Positions 42,742-50,940 of a DNA stretch of 64,000 bases are shown in pieces; within the stretch, counting starts at the first letter, position 1; every line of letters starts with the position of its first letter. Position numbers and translations under genes: made by a program. The notes beneath the pieces were generated by a model. The model did not search any database. It saw only the letters and a list, made by a program, of their open reading frames with translations, and had not been told where the DNA came from. The stretch comes from Symbioplanes lichenis (GTDB lineage Bacteria; Actinomycetota; Actinomycetes; Mycobacteriales; Micromonosporaceae). The stretch covers positions 1-64,000 of the forward strand of contig NZ_JAUZQD010000018.1 of the NCBI RefSeq assembly GCF_030709675.1. Direction: 5' to 3'.

Positions 42742-43677
42742 GTGTACCGGTTCCTGCTGACCCCGCGCTGGCTGGGCGCCCTGGCGCTGACCGTGGCCGC
42801 CTCGGTGGTCATGGTGTTCCTCGGCAACTGGCAGCTCCATCGGTACCACGAGCGCAGCGAGATCAACGATCGGATCGACGCCGCGGACTCGAGCCCGGCC
42901 GTGCCGATGACGTCGGTGCTGGCCAAGCCGGCCGCGCCGGGGCAGGCGGGCGCGTCCCCGGGCAAGTCCCGGGCCTGGACGAAGATCACGGTCACCGGGC
43001 GTTACGACCCCGCGCACGAGGTGCAGGCCCGCGGCCGCACGGTCGACGGCAACGTCGGCTTCGAGATCCTCACCCCGCTCGTCCTCGCTGACGGCACGGC
43101 GGTCCTCGTCGACCGCGGCTGGGTCCCGCCCGCGAGCGGCGACGCGCTGTCCGGGCCGCTCTCCAAGCCCGCCCCCACGGGCGAGGTCACCGTGGTCGGC
43201 CAGCTCCACCTCACCGAGAGCCGCCCGTCCGACGTGATCGAGCGCGACGGCCGGCTCGACACGCGCCGGGTCTCCCTCCCGCGGCTCGCCGCGAAGATCC
43301 CCTATCCCCTGTACGGGGCCTATGTCCTGCAGAGTGAGCCGGCGCAGGGCTTCTCGGCGATCCCGATCGACCACGAGGACTCCTGGCAGAACGGCGGCTA
43401 CGCCGTGCAATGGTGGCTGTTCGCGGTGCTGGCCCTCGTCATGTACGGGTGGCAGGCCCGCAAGGAAGCCAACGGCGATGCTCCGAAGAACCGGATCGAC
43501 CGGGTGGCCGCGGCCGATGACAAGCTGGCGGCCTCGTCCTCCTCGTCGCCGTCCTCTCCCTCTCCCGGCGCTCCTGCCGGTTCTTCTGCTGGCACTTCTG
43601 CCGGTGCTTCCGCCGGTTCTTCTGCCGGTGGGGATGATGCCGGGCCGGTCGTTCCCGCGGCGCGGCGTGCGGAGTGA
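42742..43677 (+). CDS. SURF1 family protein
   Basis: A 311-residue membrane protein. SURF1 proteins help insert haem into cytochrome oxidase. Two helices flank an extracytoplasmic domain: helix 1 (residues 11-30) with FLGNWQLHRYHER, and helix 2 near WWLFAVLALVMYGW. The signature NWQL.R, VLVDRGWVP and WQNGGYAVQWW are present. A Ser/Ala/Gly-rich C-terminal tail of about 70 residues is unusual. TAGCCT (42730-42735) lies six bases before the GTG, a leaderless layout. Confidence 0.9.
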   Translation: MYRFLLTPRWLGALALTVAASVVMVFLGNWQLHRYHERSEINDRIDAADSSPAVPMTSVLAKPAAPGQAGASPGKSRAWTKITVTGRYDPAHEVQARGRTVDGNVGFEILTPLVLADGTAVLVDRGWVPPASGDALSGPLSKPAPTGEVTVVGQLHLTESRPSDVIERDGRLDTRRVSLPRLAAKIPYPLYGAYVLQSEPAQGFSAIPIDHEDSWQNGGYAVQWWLFAVLALVMYGWQARKEANGDAPKNRIDRVAAADDKLAASSSSSPSSPSPGAPAGSSAGTSAGASAGSSAGGDDAGPVVPAARRAE

Positions 43678-43704
43678 CCCTTTTCCTGCGTTCCTGAGCC
43701 CGGT

Positions 43705-43710
43705 TAGGGT
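43705..43710 (+). promoter_or_regulatory. -10 hexamer for leaderless message of the downstream membrane protein
   Basis: TAGGGT, then TTTCCG, then the GTG start codon at 43717. Same geometry as the SURF1 promoter one gene upstream. Confidence 0.6.
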
Positions 43711-43716
43711 TTTCCG

Positions 43717-44160
43717 GTGACGTACCCCGTAGTTCCGCCGCCGCCGGACGACCCCTGGGGTGTGCCGACGACGCCCGTGCCCGTCCCGCACCAGCCGCCG
43801 CCCGCCCCCGGCCCGGTCATCGTCCAGATCGGTGACCTCGGCGTGACGTCGACCGTGGTCCACACCCCGGCCGGCGACATCCCGCTGGCCGGCTCCTCGT
43901 GGACGGTCAACGACTACTGGCACCACCAGTCCAAGATCCCGACGTGGGCGATCCTGGCGGCGATCTTCGGCTTCTGCGTGCTGACCGTCTTCAGCCTGCT
44001 CTTCCTGCTGGCCAAGACGACGGTCACCACGGGCACGGTCCAGATCACCGTGACGAACGGCACCCGTCAGTACGTCTCCCGCATCAGCATCACGGACCAG
44101 TCCCAGCTGACGGCCATCCACCAGCAGATCAACTACGTCCGCTCCCTCGCCGCCCTGTGA
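43717..44160 (+). CDS. Single-pass membrane protein with Pro-rich N-terminus, function unknown
   Basis: A 147-residue protein. The Pro-rich start (VPPPPDDPWGVPTTPVPVPHQPPPAPGP) is followed by a short beta-type segment (VIVQIGDLGVTSTVVHTPAGDIPLAGSSWTV), one helix (about 75-98, TWAILAAIFGFCVLTVFSLLFLLA) and a C-terminal region of about 45 residues. This matches a group of actinobacterial proteins of unknown role. The message appears leaderless (TAGGGT six bases before GTG). Convergent with ligB with only four bases between stops. Confidence 0.75.
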   Translation: MTYPVVPPPPDDPWGVPTTPVPVPHQPPPAPGPVIVQIGDLGVTSTVVHTPAGDIPLAGSSWTVNDYWHHQSKIPTWAILAAIFGFCVLTVFSLLFLLAKTTVTTGTVQITVTNGTRQYVSRISITDQSQLTAIHQQINYVRSLAAL

Positions 44161-44164
44161 ACGA

Positions 44165-45730
44165 TCAAGCTTCGGGCTCGGCGGGGGCGTGGGCGCCCAG
44201 GGCACGTACGGTGTCGATCGTGTCCGCCTCGCCGGCGCGCTTGTCGTCGCGGTAGCGCAGCACCCGGGCGAAGCGCAACGCCACCCCGCCCGGATAGCGC
44301 GGCGACGTCTGCACCCCGTCGAACGCGATCTCGACGACCTGCTCCGGCCGCACGGTGACGACCCAACCGTTGTCGCCGACCGCCAGCCCGCGAAAGCGCT
44401 CGGTCTGCCAGCGCAGCAGCTCGTCGGTCAGCCCCTTGAACGTCTTGCCGAGCATCACGAACCCGCCCGTCTCCGGATCGCGCGCGCCCAGGTGCAGGTT
44501 GGACAGCCACCCCTTGCGGCGGCCGTGGCCCCACTCGACGGCGAGCACCACGAGGTCGAGGGTGTGCCGGGGCTTGACCTTGACCCAGGCGGAGCCGCGG
44601 CGGCCGACGTCGTACGGCGCCTCCTGGGCCTTGATGACGACGCCCTCCTGGCCGGCGGCGATCGCCTCCGCGAAGGCTGCCGCGGCCTCCTCCTCGGTCG
44701 TCACCGTGCGGCGGCCGACGATCAAGTCGCCGGGCAGGGTCTCGGCGAGCGCCGACCAGCGCACCCGGCCGGGCTCGTCGAGCAGGTCGGCGCCGTCGAC
44801 ATGCAGCAGATCGAAGAAGTAAGGCACCAACGGCGGCGCGTCGCCCCCGGTGCCCGCACCTCTCCGGCTTCCGGCCGGGCTGCGGGTCGCCGCCCGGCTG
44901 GACGTCTCCTGAAACGGCCGGGGCCGCCCGTCCGCCCCGAGCGCCATCGCCTCACCGTCGAGCACCACCTCGGACACCGGCAGCGCCCGCGCCGCGGCGA
45001 CCACCCCGGGCAGCCGGGCCGTGATCTCGTCGAGGCTGCGCGTGAACACGGCCACCTCGTCGCCGGACCGGTGCACCTGGATCCGGATGCCGTCGAGCTT
45101 CACGTCGACCGTGGCCGGCGCCCCGGTGCTGAGCAGCGCCGCCCCCACGTCGGGCGCGCTGGCCGCCAGCATCGGCGTGAGCGGCGTGCCCACGCGCAGA
45201 CTGATCCCGGCGAGCGCCTCCGCCCCGCCCGCGAGCGCCGCCACGGCCACCTGCTTGAGGTCGCCCGACAACAGCAGCGCCCGCCGCACCGCCGTCGCCG
45301 GAACCTCGGCCGCCTTGGCCACCGCATCGGCCAGCAACCCGGCCTGCGCGCCCTGCCGCAGCTCACCCCCGAACAGCCCGACCAGCAGCCGCTGCTCGTC
45401 GGCTGTCGCCCGCCCGAACAGCTCCCCCACCAGCTCCCGCCGCCGCGCCTGCGACCCGGCCCCGGCGACCACCGAGATGTCGGCGATCCGCGCGTCCACC
45501 TCGCGCACGGTCAGGCCGGCCTCCGCCGCGGGCGCCGGCAGATCGCGAAGCCCGGCATAGCCGACCCCGGTCTGCCGCTGCCGCAGCTCCCCGGCCAGGT
45601 AGGCCGACCCGGCGGCCACCTCGTCGGGATCAAGCTGCCGGAGCGCAGCGGCCAGCAGCTCCACCTTGGCCTTCCGCCCAGGCACAGCACTCACGGCGGC
45701 CGAGGTGGCTGCCAGGTCGAGGAACAACAC
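44165..45730 (-). CDS. ligB: ATP-dependent DNA ligase LigB
   Basis: A 521-residue ATP-dependent ligase of the mycobacterial LigB type. It seals nicks using AMP transferred to Lys211 in the motif I sequence DVKLDGIR. The N-terminal 200 residues are the helical DNA-binding domain. Later motifs include LDGEAMAL, DLLHVDGADL, EGVVIKAQEAPYD and WVKVKPRHTLDLVV, followed by the OB domain (GMLGKTFKGLTDELL-like). An accessory repair ligase beside the NAD-dependent LigA. No Ku or LigD gene is nearby. The start is GTG (second codon TTG). Confidence 0.93.
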   Translation of the reverse strand: MLFLDLAATSAAVSAVPGRKAKVELLAAALRQLDPDEVAAGSAYLAGELRQRQTGVGYAGLRDLPAPAAEAGLTVREVDARIADISVVAGAGSQARRRELVGELFGRATADEQRLLVGLFGGELRQGAQAGLLADAVAKAAEVPATAVRRALLLSGDLKQVAVAALAGGAEALAGISLRVGTPLTPMLAASAPDVGAALLSTGAPATVDVKLDGIRIQVHRSGDEVAVFTRSLDEITARLPGVVAAARALPVSEVVLDGEAMALGADGRPRPFQETSSRAATRSPAGSRRGAGTGGDAPPLVPYFFDLLHVDGADLLDEPGRVRWSALAETLPGDLIVGRRTVTTEEEAAAAFAEAIAAGQEGVVIKAQEAPYDVGRRGSAWVKVKPRHTLDLVVLAVEWGHGRRKGWLSNLHLGARDPETGGFVMLGKTFKGLTDELLRWQTERFRGLAVGDNGWVVTVRPEQVVEIAFDGVQTSPRYPGGVALRFARVLRYRDDKRAGEADTIDTVRALGAHAPAEPEA

Positions 45731-45821
45731 GCCCTCATCCTGGCAGCCCCCACCGACATTTTCCGGCCGCTCGAGACCCCTCCCCCGGACGGACCGGCGC
45801 GCGCAGGCTCGGGAAAGCCGC

Positions 45822-46036
45822 CGGTCCGGCGACGCGACAGCGTGCCCAGGCGGCTACGGCACCGGGCCCGGCGGTCCGGCGACGCGACAGCGTGCCCAGG
45901 CGGCCGCGGCACCGGGCCCGGCGGTCAGGCGGCAGCCGGGCCCGGCGATCCGTAAACCGCGCGCCCGGGTGTCAGGCGGCCGCGCGCTCGGCGGTCAAGC
46001 GGCCGCGGGCTCGGCGATCTGCAAGCCGCGCGCCCG
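45822..46036. repeat. Repeat cluster duplicating the 3' end of a small gene
   Basis: Two 50-bp tandem units (45822-45871, 45872-45921) start GCGGTCCGGCGACGCGACAG-like and end in CACCGGGCCCGG. Then the segment 45921-45967 (GCGGTCAGGCGGC ... CCGCGCGCCCG) is a diverged copy of 45991-46036, the latter being the stop codon and last codons of the small minus-strand gene. Confidence 0.7.
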
Positions 46037-46201
46037 CACGGCATCGGCCACCCGACTGAGCTGAGCGTCAAGCTCACACAGCGCCGCCGACAGATCAGCC
46101 AGACGGTCGGAGAGGGCGGAATCGTCCCACCCGGAGACGTCAACGTCCCCCAGAGCACTACCGGCGGCGCGCAGCGCCTCGATGGCCTCGTTCGAACTCA
46201 T
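45995..46201 (-). CDS. Short protein resembling the N-terminus of DUF222/13E12-repeat proteins
   Basis: A 68-residue acidic, helical protein. The order 'ALGDVDVSGWDDSALSDRLADL, then a LDAQLSRVADAVRARG-like helix' resembles the first 60 residues of DUF222 (13E12 repeat) proteins, which normally continue to an HNH nuclease domain. Here the frame stops after GLQIAEPAAA and no nuclease follows. It is either a truncated remnant or a stand-alone helical domain. The promoter TAGGAT stands six bases before the ATG (leaderless). The end of the gene lies in a repeat. Confidence 0.6.
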   Translation of the reverse strand: MSSNEAIEALRAAGSALGDVDVSGWDDSALSDRLADLSAALCELDAQLSRVADAVRARGLQIAEPAAA

Positions 46202-46207
46202 GTTCGA

Positions 46208-46220
46208 ATCCTAACAGGAT
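46208..46220 (-). promoter_or_regulatory. -10 hexamer within a small inverted repeat
   Basis: On the minus strand TAGGAT (46213-46208) precedes the ATG by six bases. It forms part of ATCCT-GTT-AGGAT, a perfect 5-bp inverted repeat that could bind a dimeric regulator over the -10. Confidence 0.5.
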
Positions 46221-46254
46221 TGATCTCCGATCGGGCAACAGGCTCGCCGGGCAG

Positions 46255-47832
46255 TCACCCGCCCGAGCTCTCATCTCCCGGAGCCCCGTTTCCCGAGCCC
46301 GCGTTCCCCTGACCCACGTTTCCCAGGCCCGCGTGTCCCGAGCCCTCGTTTCTCGCGTTCCACCCCGCAGGCATCGCCCGCCCGAAGACGTCCGCCGCCT
46401 CCCCCGGCACAGCGGCAGCCGCCACGAACCCGTCCGGCCGGACCAGGTAGAGCGTCCCCGCCCGCAACGCAGTCTCCGGCGGCGCCGCGGGGAACACGTG
46501 CACGGGCAACCCCAGCTCGGGCAGCGGACCGCCGGCTTCTCCGTACTGATGGACCTGCCAGGCGCACGCACGCAGCGCCGCGAAGTTGTCCCCGGCGAAG
46601 GGCAGCCGCCGGCCGACCACCGCGTCACGCGGCGAGCCGGGCAGCATCGGATAGCGGATGCGCACCTGGGAGACGTATTGGAACATCCGCGACCCGCCCG
46701 CCGACCCGGGCGCCAGCCGCACGGCCAGCGGCGCGAGCACGGGCGCCGCCGTGCGCCGGACCAGCCGGGGCAGCCGCTTCTCGGAGGTGATCAGGCCGAA
46801 CAACCGGTCGGTCGTCGCCACGAGCGTCCGGGCGACCGGCCGCCGCTCCGCCTCGTAGCGATTGAGCCAGCCGTCGGCGGCCCGGCCCTGGATCACGTCC
46901 GCCAGCTTGAACGCGAGGTTGTGTGCGTCCTGCAGTCCCGTGTTCATGCCCTGCCCGCCGACCGGCGAGTGGACGTGGGCGGCGTCTCCGGCCAGGAAGA
47001 ACGGCCCGTCGCGGAACTTGGCGGCCACGCGATGGTGCACCTTGTACGTCGCGAACCACCGCGATCCCCCGTACGTGACCGCGAAGAGCCGCCGGATCCG
47101 CGAGCGCGCGTCCTCCTCGGCGACCTTGCCGTCCCCGTCGTCGTCACGCACGACGCCGATGAGCCGCCAGTTGCCGCGCCCGGCCATGGGGAAGCCGATC
47201 AGGAAGTCCTCGCCGGCCGGCCGCACGTTGATCGACCGGTCGACCATTCCGGCCACGCCGGTCGCGTCGATCACGAAGAACAGATGCGGGTTGGTCGTGC
47301 CCTCGAAGGCGATCTCCCGGGACCGGCGGACGATCGAGTTGGCCCCGTCGGCGCCGACGCAGAACCGCGCCCGCACCGCGCGCCCGCCGACCACCGCGGT
47401 GACGCCCTCCGCCGCGGGCTCGACCGACGTGATCTCCTCGCCCCAGCAGACCTCGCCGCCGAGGGCGCGCAGGTTGTCGTGGAGGATCTCCTCGTTGCGG
47501 CTCTGCTCCAGCACTTCGATGTACGGGTACGGCGTGACGCCCGCCCCGATCCGGCCGAGCGGAATCCGCCCGTAGACCCGGCTGCCGAAGCCCGGCGCCA
47601 GCCCGTCGGCCCTGTTCGCCGCCGCGAGCACCTGGCCGGCCAGGCCGAGCTGGTCGTAGACCTCGACGCTGCGCGCCTGCACGACCAGCGCCCGGGACTC
47701 CCGGGTGGGCCCGGCCTTGCCGTCGGCGACGACGACCCGGACCCCGAGCTTGACCAGCCAGTTCGCCAGCATCAGGCCCGTGGGCCCGGCGCCGGCCACC
47801 AGAACGTCGCAGTCGAGATCCGGGCGCGTCAT
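46255..47832 (-). CDS. FAD-dependent aromatic monooxygenase (PHBH/PheA-TfdB group)
   Basis: A 525-residue flavoprotein hydroxylase. The FAD Rossmann motif GAGPTG is at 14-19, the RSREIAF/CVGADGANSIVRRS region carries the DG motif, and FFLAGDAAHVHSPVGGQGMNTG is the GD motif contacting FAD ribose. This architecture belongs to enzymes hydroxylating phenols, polyketides or rifamycin-type aromatics; the substrate is unknown, and no biosynthetic cluster is adjacent. The last 30 residues are Gly/Asn-rich repeats (GNVGQGNAGSGNG), an unusual tail. The start lies one base after the M20 gene's stop, so they are cotranscribed. Confidence 0.9.
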   Translation of the reverse strand: MTRPDLDCDVLVAGAGPTGLMLANWLVKLGVRVVVADGKAGPTRESRALVVQARSVEVYDQLGLAGQVLAAANRADGLAPGFGSRVYGRIPLGRIGAGVTPYPYIEVLEQSRNEEILHDNLRALGGEVCWGEEITSVEPAAEGVTAVVGGRAVRARFCVGADGANSIVRRSREIAFEGTTNPHLFFVIDATGVAGMVDRSINVRPAGEDFLIGFPMAGRGNWRLIGVVRDDDGDGKVAEEDARSRIRRLFAVTYGGSRWFATYKVHHRVAAKFRDGPFFLAGDAAHVHSPVGGQGMNTGLQDAHNLAFKLADVIQGRAADGWLNRYEAERRPVARTLVATTDRLFGLITSEKRLPRLVRRTAAPVLAPLAVRLAPGSAGGSRMFQYVSQVRIRYPMLPGSPRDAVVGRRLPFAGDNFAALRACAWQVHQYGEAGGPLPELGLPVHVFPAAPPETALRAGTLYLVRPDGFVAAAAVPGEAADVFGRAMPAGWNARNEGSGHAGLGNVGQGNAGSGNGAPGDESSGG

Positions 47833-47833
47833 G

Positions 47834-49183
47834 TCAGTCGCCCAGCTCGGCCACGTTGCGCAGCAGCAGGGCCTCGGCGAGGCACACCCGGGCGAACTCC
47901 CCGAGGTGCAGGCTCTCGTTGGGGCCGTGCGCGGCGGAATAGGGGTCCTCGACGCCGGTGACCAGGATCGCCGCCTGCGGGAACAGCTCCTGGAAGGTGG
48001 CGATGAACGGGATCGAGCCACCCACGCCCATGTCGACCGGGGCGGCGCCGTCCCAGGCGCTGGTGAAGGCCGCCCGCGCCGCGTCGTAGGCGGGACCGGT
48101 CGCGTCGATCACGCACGGCGCGCCGAGGCTCTCGAGGGTCACCTCGACCTTCGCACCCCAGGGCACGTACTTCTCGAGGTGGGCCTTGATCGCCGCGTAG
48201 GCCGAGGCGGGGTCGTCGCCGGGCGCCAGGCGCACGCTGATCTTCGCCTTGGCCTTGGGGATGAGCGCGTTGGGCGCCCCGCCGGTCGCCGGGGCGTCGA
48301 TGCCGAGCACCGAGGCCGTGGGCTTGGTCCAGATCCGGTCGGTGATCCGGCCGGTGCCGATGAGCTTGACGCCGTCGAGGATGCCGGCCTCGTGACGGAA
48401 GCGCTCCTCCGCATAGTCCACCTCGGCGCCCTCACGGCCGACGAGCCCGTCGATGGCGACGTCGCCCTCCTCGTCGTGCAGGGTGGCGATCAGGCGGGAC
48501 AGGACGGTGAGCGCGTCGGGGACGGCACCGCCGAACATGCCGCTGTGCACCGCGCTGCCCAGCGTGCTGACCTCGACGAAGCAGTTGACCAGGCCGCGCA
48601 GCGACGTGGTGAGCGCCGGCTGCCCGATGTCCCAGTTGCCCGAGTCGGCGATGACGATCACGTCGGAGCGCAGCAGCTCCCGGTGCTCGTTGATCAGCGC
48701 GTCGAGCGAGTCGGAGCCGAACTCCTCCTCGCCCTCGATGAAGAGCGTCACGCCGACGGGCAGGTCGTCGCCGAACGCCCGCAGCGCGGCGACGTGGGCC
48801 AGCACGCCCGCCTTGTCGTCCGCGGCACCGCGCCCGTAGAGCCGGCCGTCGCGCTCCACCGGCTCGAACGGCTCGCTCTCCCACAAGGCCGGGTCGCCGG
48901 CGGGCTGCACGTCGTGGTGCGCGTAGAGGAGCACGGTCGGCGCACCGGCCGGCGCCGGCTTGTGACCGATCACCGCGGGCTGGCCGCCGGCCCGCGCGAT
49001 CTGAACCTCCAGGCCGCACCCGCGCAGCAGCTCCGCCACCGCCTCGGCGGACCGCTCGACCTGGGAGTGGTCGAAGCCGTCGAAGGCGATGCCGGGGATG
49101 CGGACGAGACGTTCGAGATCGGCGCGGACGCCGGGCAGCTCGCGCTGGATCGCAGCGCGCAGATCATCTTCGGTGAGGGCCAT
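47834..49183 (-). CDS. M20 family dinuclear zinc dipeptidase
   Basis: A 449-residue metallopeptidase/amidohydrolase. Metal and catalytic motifs are visible: LLYAHHDVQPAG (His and Asp), GRGAADDKAG (bridging Asp), IEGEEEFGS (general-base Glu plus ligand Glu), IADSGNWD and a C-terminal PNESLHLGEF His. This matches the PepV/carnosinase-like dipeptidase group. The promoter TAGGAT (49195-49190) ends six bases before the ATG, suggesting a leaderless message that continues into the monooxygenase gene. Confidence 0.93.
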   Translation of the reverse strand: MALTEDDLRAAIQRELPGVRADLERLVRIPGIAFDGFDHSQVERSAEAVAELLRGCGLEVQIARAGGQPAVIGHKPAPAGAPTVLLYAHHDVQPAGDPALWESEPFEPVERDGRLYGRGAADDKAGVLAHVAALRAFGDDLPVGVTLFIEGEEEFGSDSLDALINEHRELLRSDVIVIADSGNWDIGQPALTTSLRGLVNCFVEVSTLGSAVHSGMFGGAVPDALTVLSRLIATLHDEEGDVAIDGLVGREGAEVDYAEERFRHEAGILDGVKLIGTGRITDRIWTKPTASVLGIDAPATGGAPNALIPKAKAKISVRLAPGDDPASAYAAIKAHLEKYVPWGAKVEVTLESLGAPCVIDATGPAYDAARAAFTSAWDGAAPVDMGVGGSIPFIATFQELFPQAAILVTGVEDPYSAAHGPNESLHLGEFARVCLAEALLLRNVAELGD

Positions 49184-49243
49184 GAACCGATCCTAGGCCC
49201 CGGGCCGCCTCGGAAAAGGAGTCGCAAGCGCGCCTGTGGACAA

Positions 49244-50296
49244 CTACTCCGCGTCGCGGTTCCGTCCACTTCCGGAGGCCCAGTCCCGGGCGCCGCGCGC
49301 CGCCGACCCGGCCAGGTCCGCCGCGCTCCCGCCGACCTTGCGCAGCAGCCCCACCAGCGGGTCCTGCGACTCGTTGAAGGTCTGCCGGTACGAGTCCGCG
49401 GCCGCCTTGACGTCGTCGGTGACCGAGGCGTCGCCGTCCGAGTCCCGCCGCGGATAGTCACCGCCCAGGATGCGCGCGTATTCGCCGGAGTCGACCCACT
49501 TGCGCAGTTCGGAGGCGCGCGCGACGGGCACGGGGTGAGTGCTCCACGCGGTCATCCCGAACTTGTGGATGCTGTCCCGCAGGTCGCCGCCGCTCTCGTA
49601 CTCGGCGGCCTGCTCGAGGAACGCCGCGGTGTCGATCTGCGTGAGGTCGCCGCCGCCGGCCAGCTTCATCAGGAGCCGGGTCGACGCGGCCGGGTCCTGC
49701 CCCGCGAGCAGCCCCGCGCGGTCGGCGGAGAGCTCGGCCTTGCGCCACCACTCCAGCATCGCGGCGATGATCCCGCGCAGGGCGAGGGCCCCGATCGGCA
49801 CCCAGCTGATGTTCGCGGCCCACCGGGTGAGGATCATCATGATCGTCTTGTAGAGCGCGTGCCCGCTGCGCACGTGCCCGATCTCGTGCCCGAGCAGCGC
49901 CCGCAGCTCCTCGTCGTCGAGCTTCTCGACCGCCGCCGTCGTGATCACGATGAACGGCTTGTCCAGCCCGATCGCCTGACCGTTGATCACGGGTGCCTGG
50001 GTGACGAAGAGGTCCGGCAGCTCGGCCACGTCGAGCGTCGCCGCCGCCTCGGCGAAGAGCTGATAGACCCGCGGGTACTGCCGGTGGTCGACGCGGATGC
50101 TGCCGGCCAGGTACTGCAGACGGAAGCCCCGCTCGTTCCACATGCCGAAGAACGCCTTCACCACGTCGTCGAAGCCACGCAGCTCCCGCAGGGCCGTCAG
50201 CGCACCGCGGTCGGCCGGGTGCTCCCAGGCCCGCGAGCTGATGCCGGTCAGGGTGACCCGTCGGCGCGCCGGGCGCGCCTGGTCGTCGGTCGTCAT
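49244..50296 (-). CDS. M48 family metallopeptidase
   Basis: A 350-residue zinc peptidase with HEIGH at 137-141 (His137, Glu138, His141) and a downstream Glu in AELSADRAGLLAG, the M48 third ligand. A hydrophobic stretch follows the active site (WAANISWVPIGALALRGIIAAMLEW), perhaps membrane-associated. Actinobacterial M48 proteins of this shape are unassigned quality-control peptidases. The C-terminal 60 residues are polar and repetitive. The ATG was chosen after GGGGACGG; the open frame continues upstream without coding bias. Confidence 0.88.
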   Translation of the reverse strand: MTTDDQARPARRRVTLTGISSRAWEHPADRGALTALRELRGFDDVVKAFFGMWNERGFRLQYLAGSIRVDHRQYPRVYQLFAEAAATLDVAELPDLFVTQAPVINGQAIGLDKPFIVITTAAVEKLDDEELRALLGHEIGHVRSGHALYKTIMMILTRWAANISWVPIGALALRGIIAAMLEWWRKAELSADRAGLLAGQDPAASTRLLMKLAGGGDLTQIDTAAFLEQAAEYESGGDLRDSIHKFGMTAWSTHPVPVARASELRKWVDSGEYARILGGDYPRRDSDGDASVTDDVKAAADSYRQTFNESQDPLVGLLRKVGGSAADLAGSAARGARDWASGSGRNRDAE

Positions 50297-50319
50297 CGTC
50301 CGTCCCCGTTCCCGCTGCC

Positions 50320-50940
50320 TCACACAGCTGATCGTGGCTCTTCCGGCGGCACGGCCCGCAGCGTCGAGAAGCATTCCGCGGGACCCTCCGCCGCCCCGTC
50401 GACCAGCAGATCGACATGCGCGGCGGTGGCTTCCGCGGCGAAGTGCGCCTGCTCCGCGATGTGCCAGCGCTCAAGGTACTGCTGAAACGCAACATCGTGT
50501 CCGCCGTCGCGGGAAACGGCACGTGTCCGGCGCAGCTCCGCGGGCGCGTCGACGAACACGGAGAAGGACAATTCCGGCCGGATCACCCGGCGCGCGGACG
50601 TCGAGCCCTCCACCACCACGACAGCCGCCGGCGCGATTGTCACTGGCTTGCCGCCGAACGTCCCGCGGTGCCACAAATAGCGCTGGTACGTAGCCGGCCG
50701 CCCCTGCCGCAACGGAACGAGCACCTGTTCCTCGAGCCGTGCCCAGAAGGTGAACTGATCTCCCCAGCCGTCAAGCAGATCATCGGTGTGTACCACCGGG
50801 GCGTCCGCCGCCTGGGCCAGCCGCCGGGCGAACCACGTCTTGCCCGCCCCGCTCGGCCCGTCGACCGCCACGAGCCGGACGGGACCGAGCCGGGGCTCGG
50901 TGGCCCGGACACGCTCGGCGAGGTCAGCGAACCGGGGCAC
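50320..50940 (-). CDS. Uridine kinase-like P-loop protein
   Basis: A 206-residue nucleoside kinase-like ATPase. Walker A is VAVDGPSGAGKTWFARRLA (about 26-44), followed by VVHTDDLLDGW, where uridine kinases have the (D/H)xDxF segment, and VVVVEGSTSARR. The ATP lid is RRTRAVSRDGG. It may phosphorylate uridine or another small nucleoside; the true substrate is not certain. The start GTG lies inside the end of cobQ (17-base overlap), so it is translated from the cob message. Confidence 0.82.
   Translation of the reverse strand: MPRFADLAERVRATEPRLGPVRLVAVDGPSGAGKTWFARRLAQAADAPVVHTDDLLDGWGDQFTFWARLEEQVLVPLRQGRPATYQRYLWHRGTFGGKPVTIAPAAVVVVEGSTSARRVIRPELSFSVFVDAPAELRRTRAVSRDGGHDVAFQQYLERWHIAEQAHFAAEATAAHVDLLVDGAAEGPAECFSTLRAVPPEEPRSAV

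Noticed and set aside
40690..44205. A single 1171-codon open frame on the minus strand through cobB and beyond
   Set aside because: Only the part from the ATG at 42657 matches CobB and has a ribosome binding site. Upstream the frame is antisense to the SURF1 gene and the next membrane protein, and open only because of high G+C.
47705..50485. A 926-codon open frame on the plus strand
   Set aside because: It runs antisense to the well-supported M20 and M48 peptidase genes and its translation is low-complexity Arg/Gly/Val sequence with no motif.
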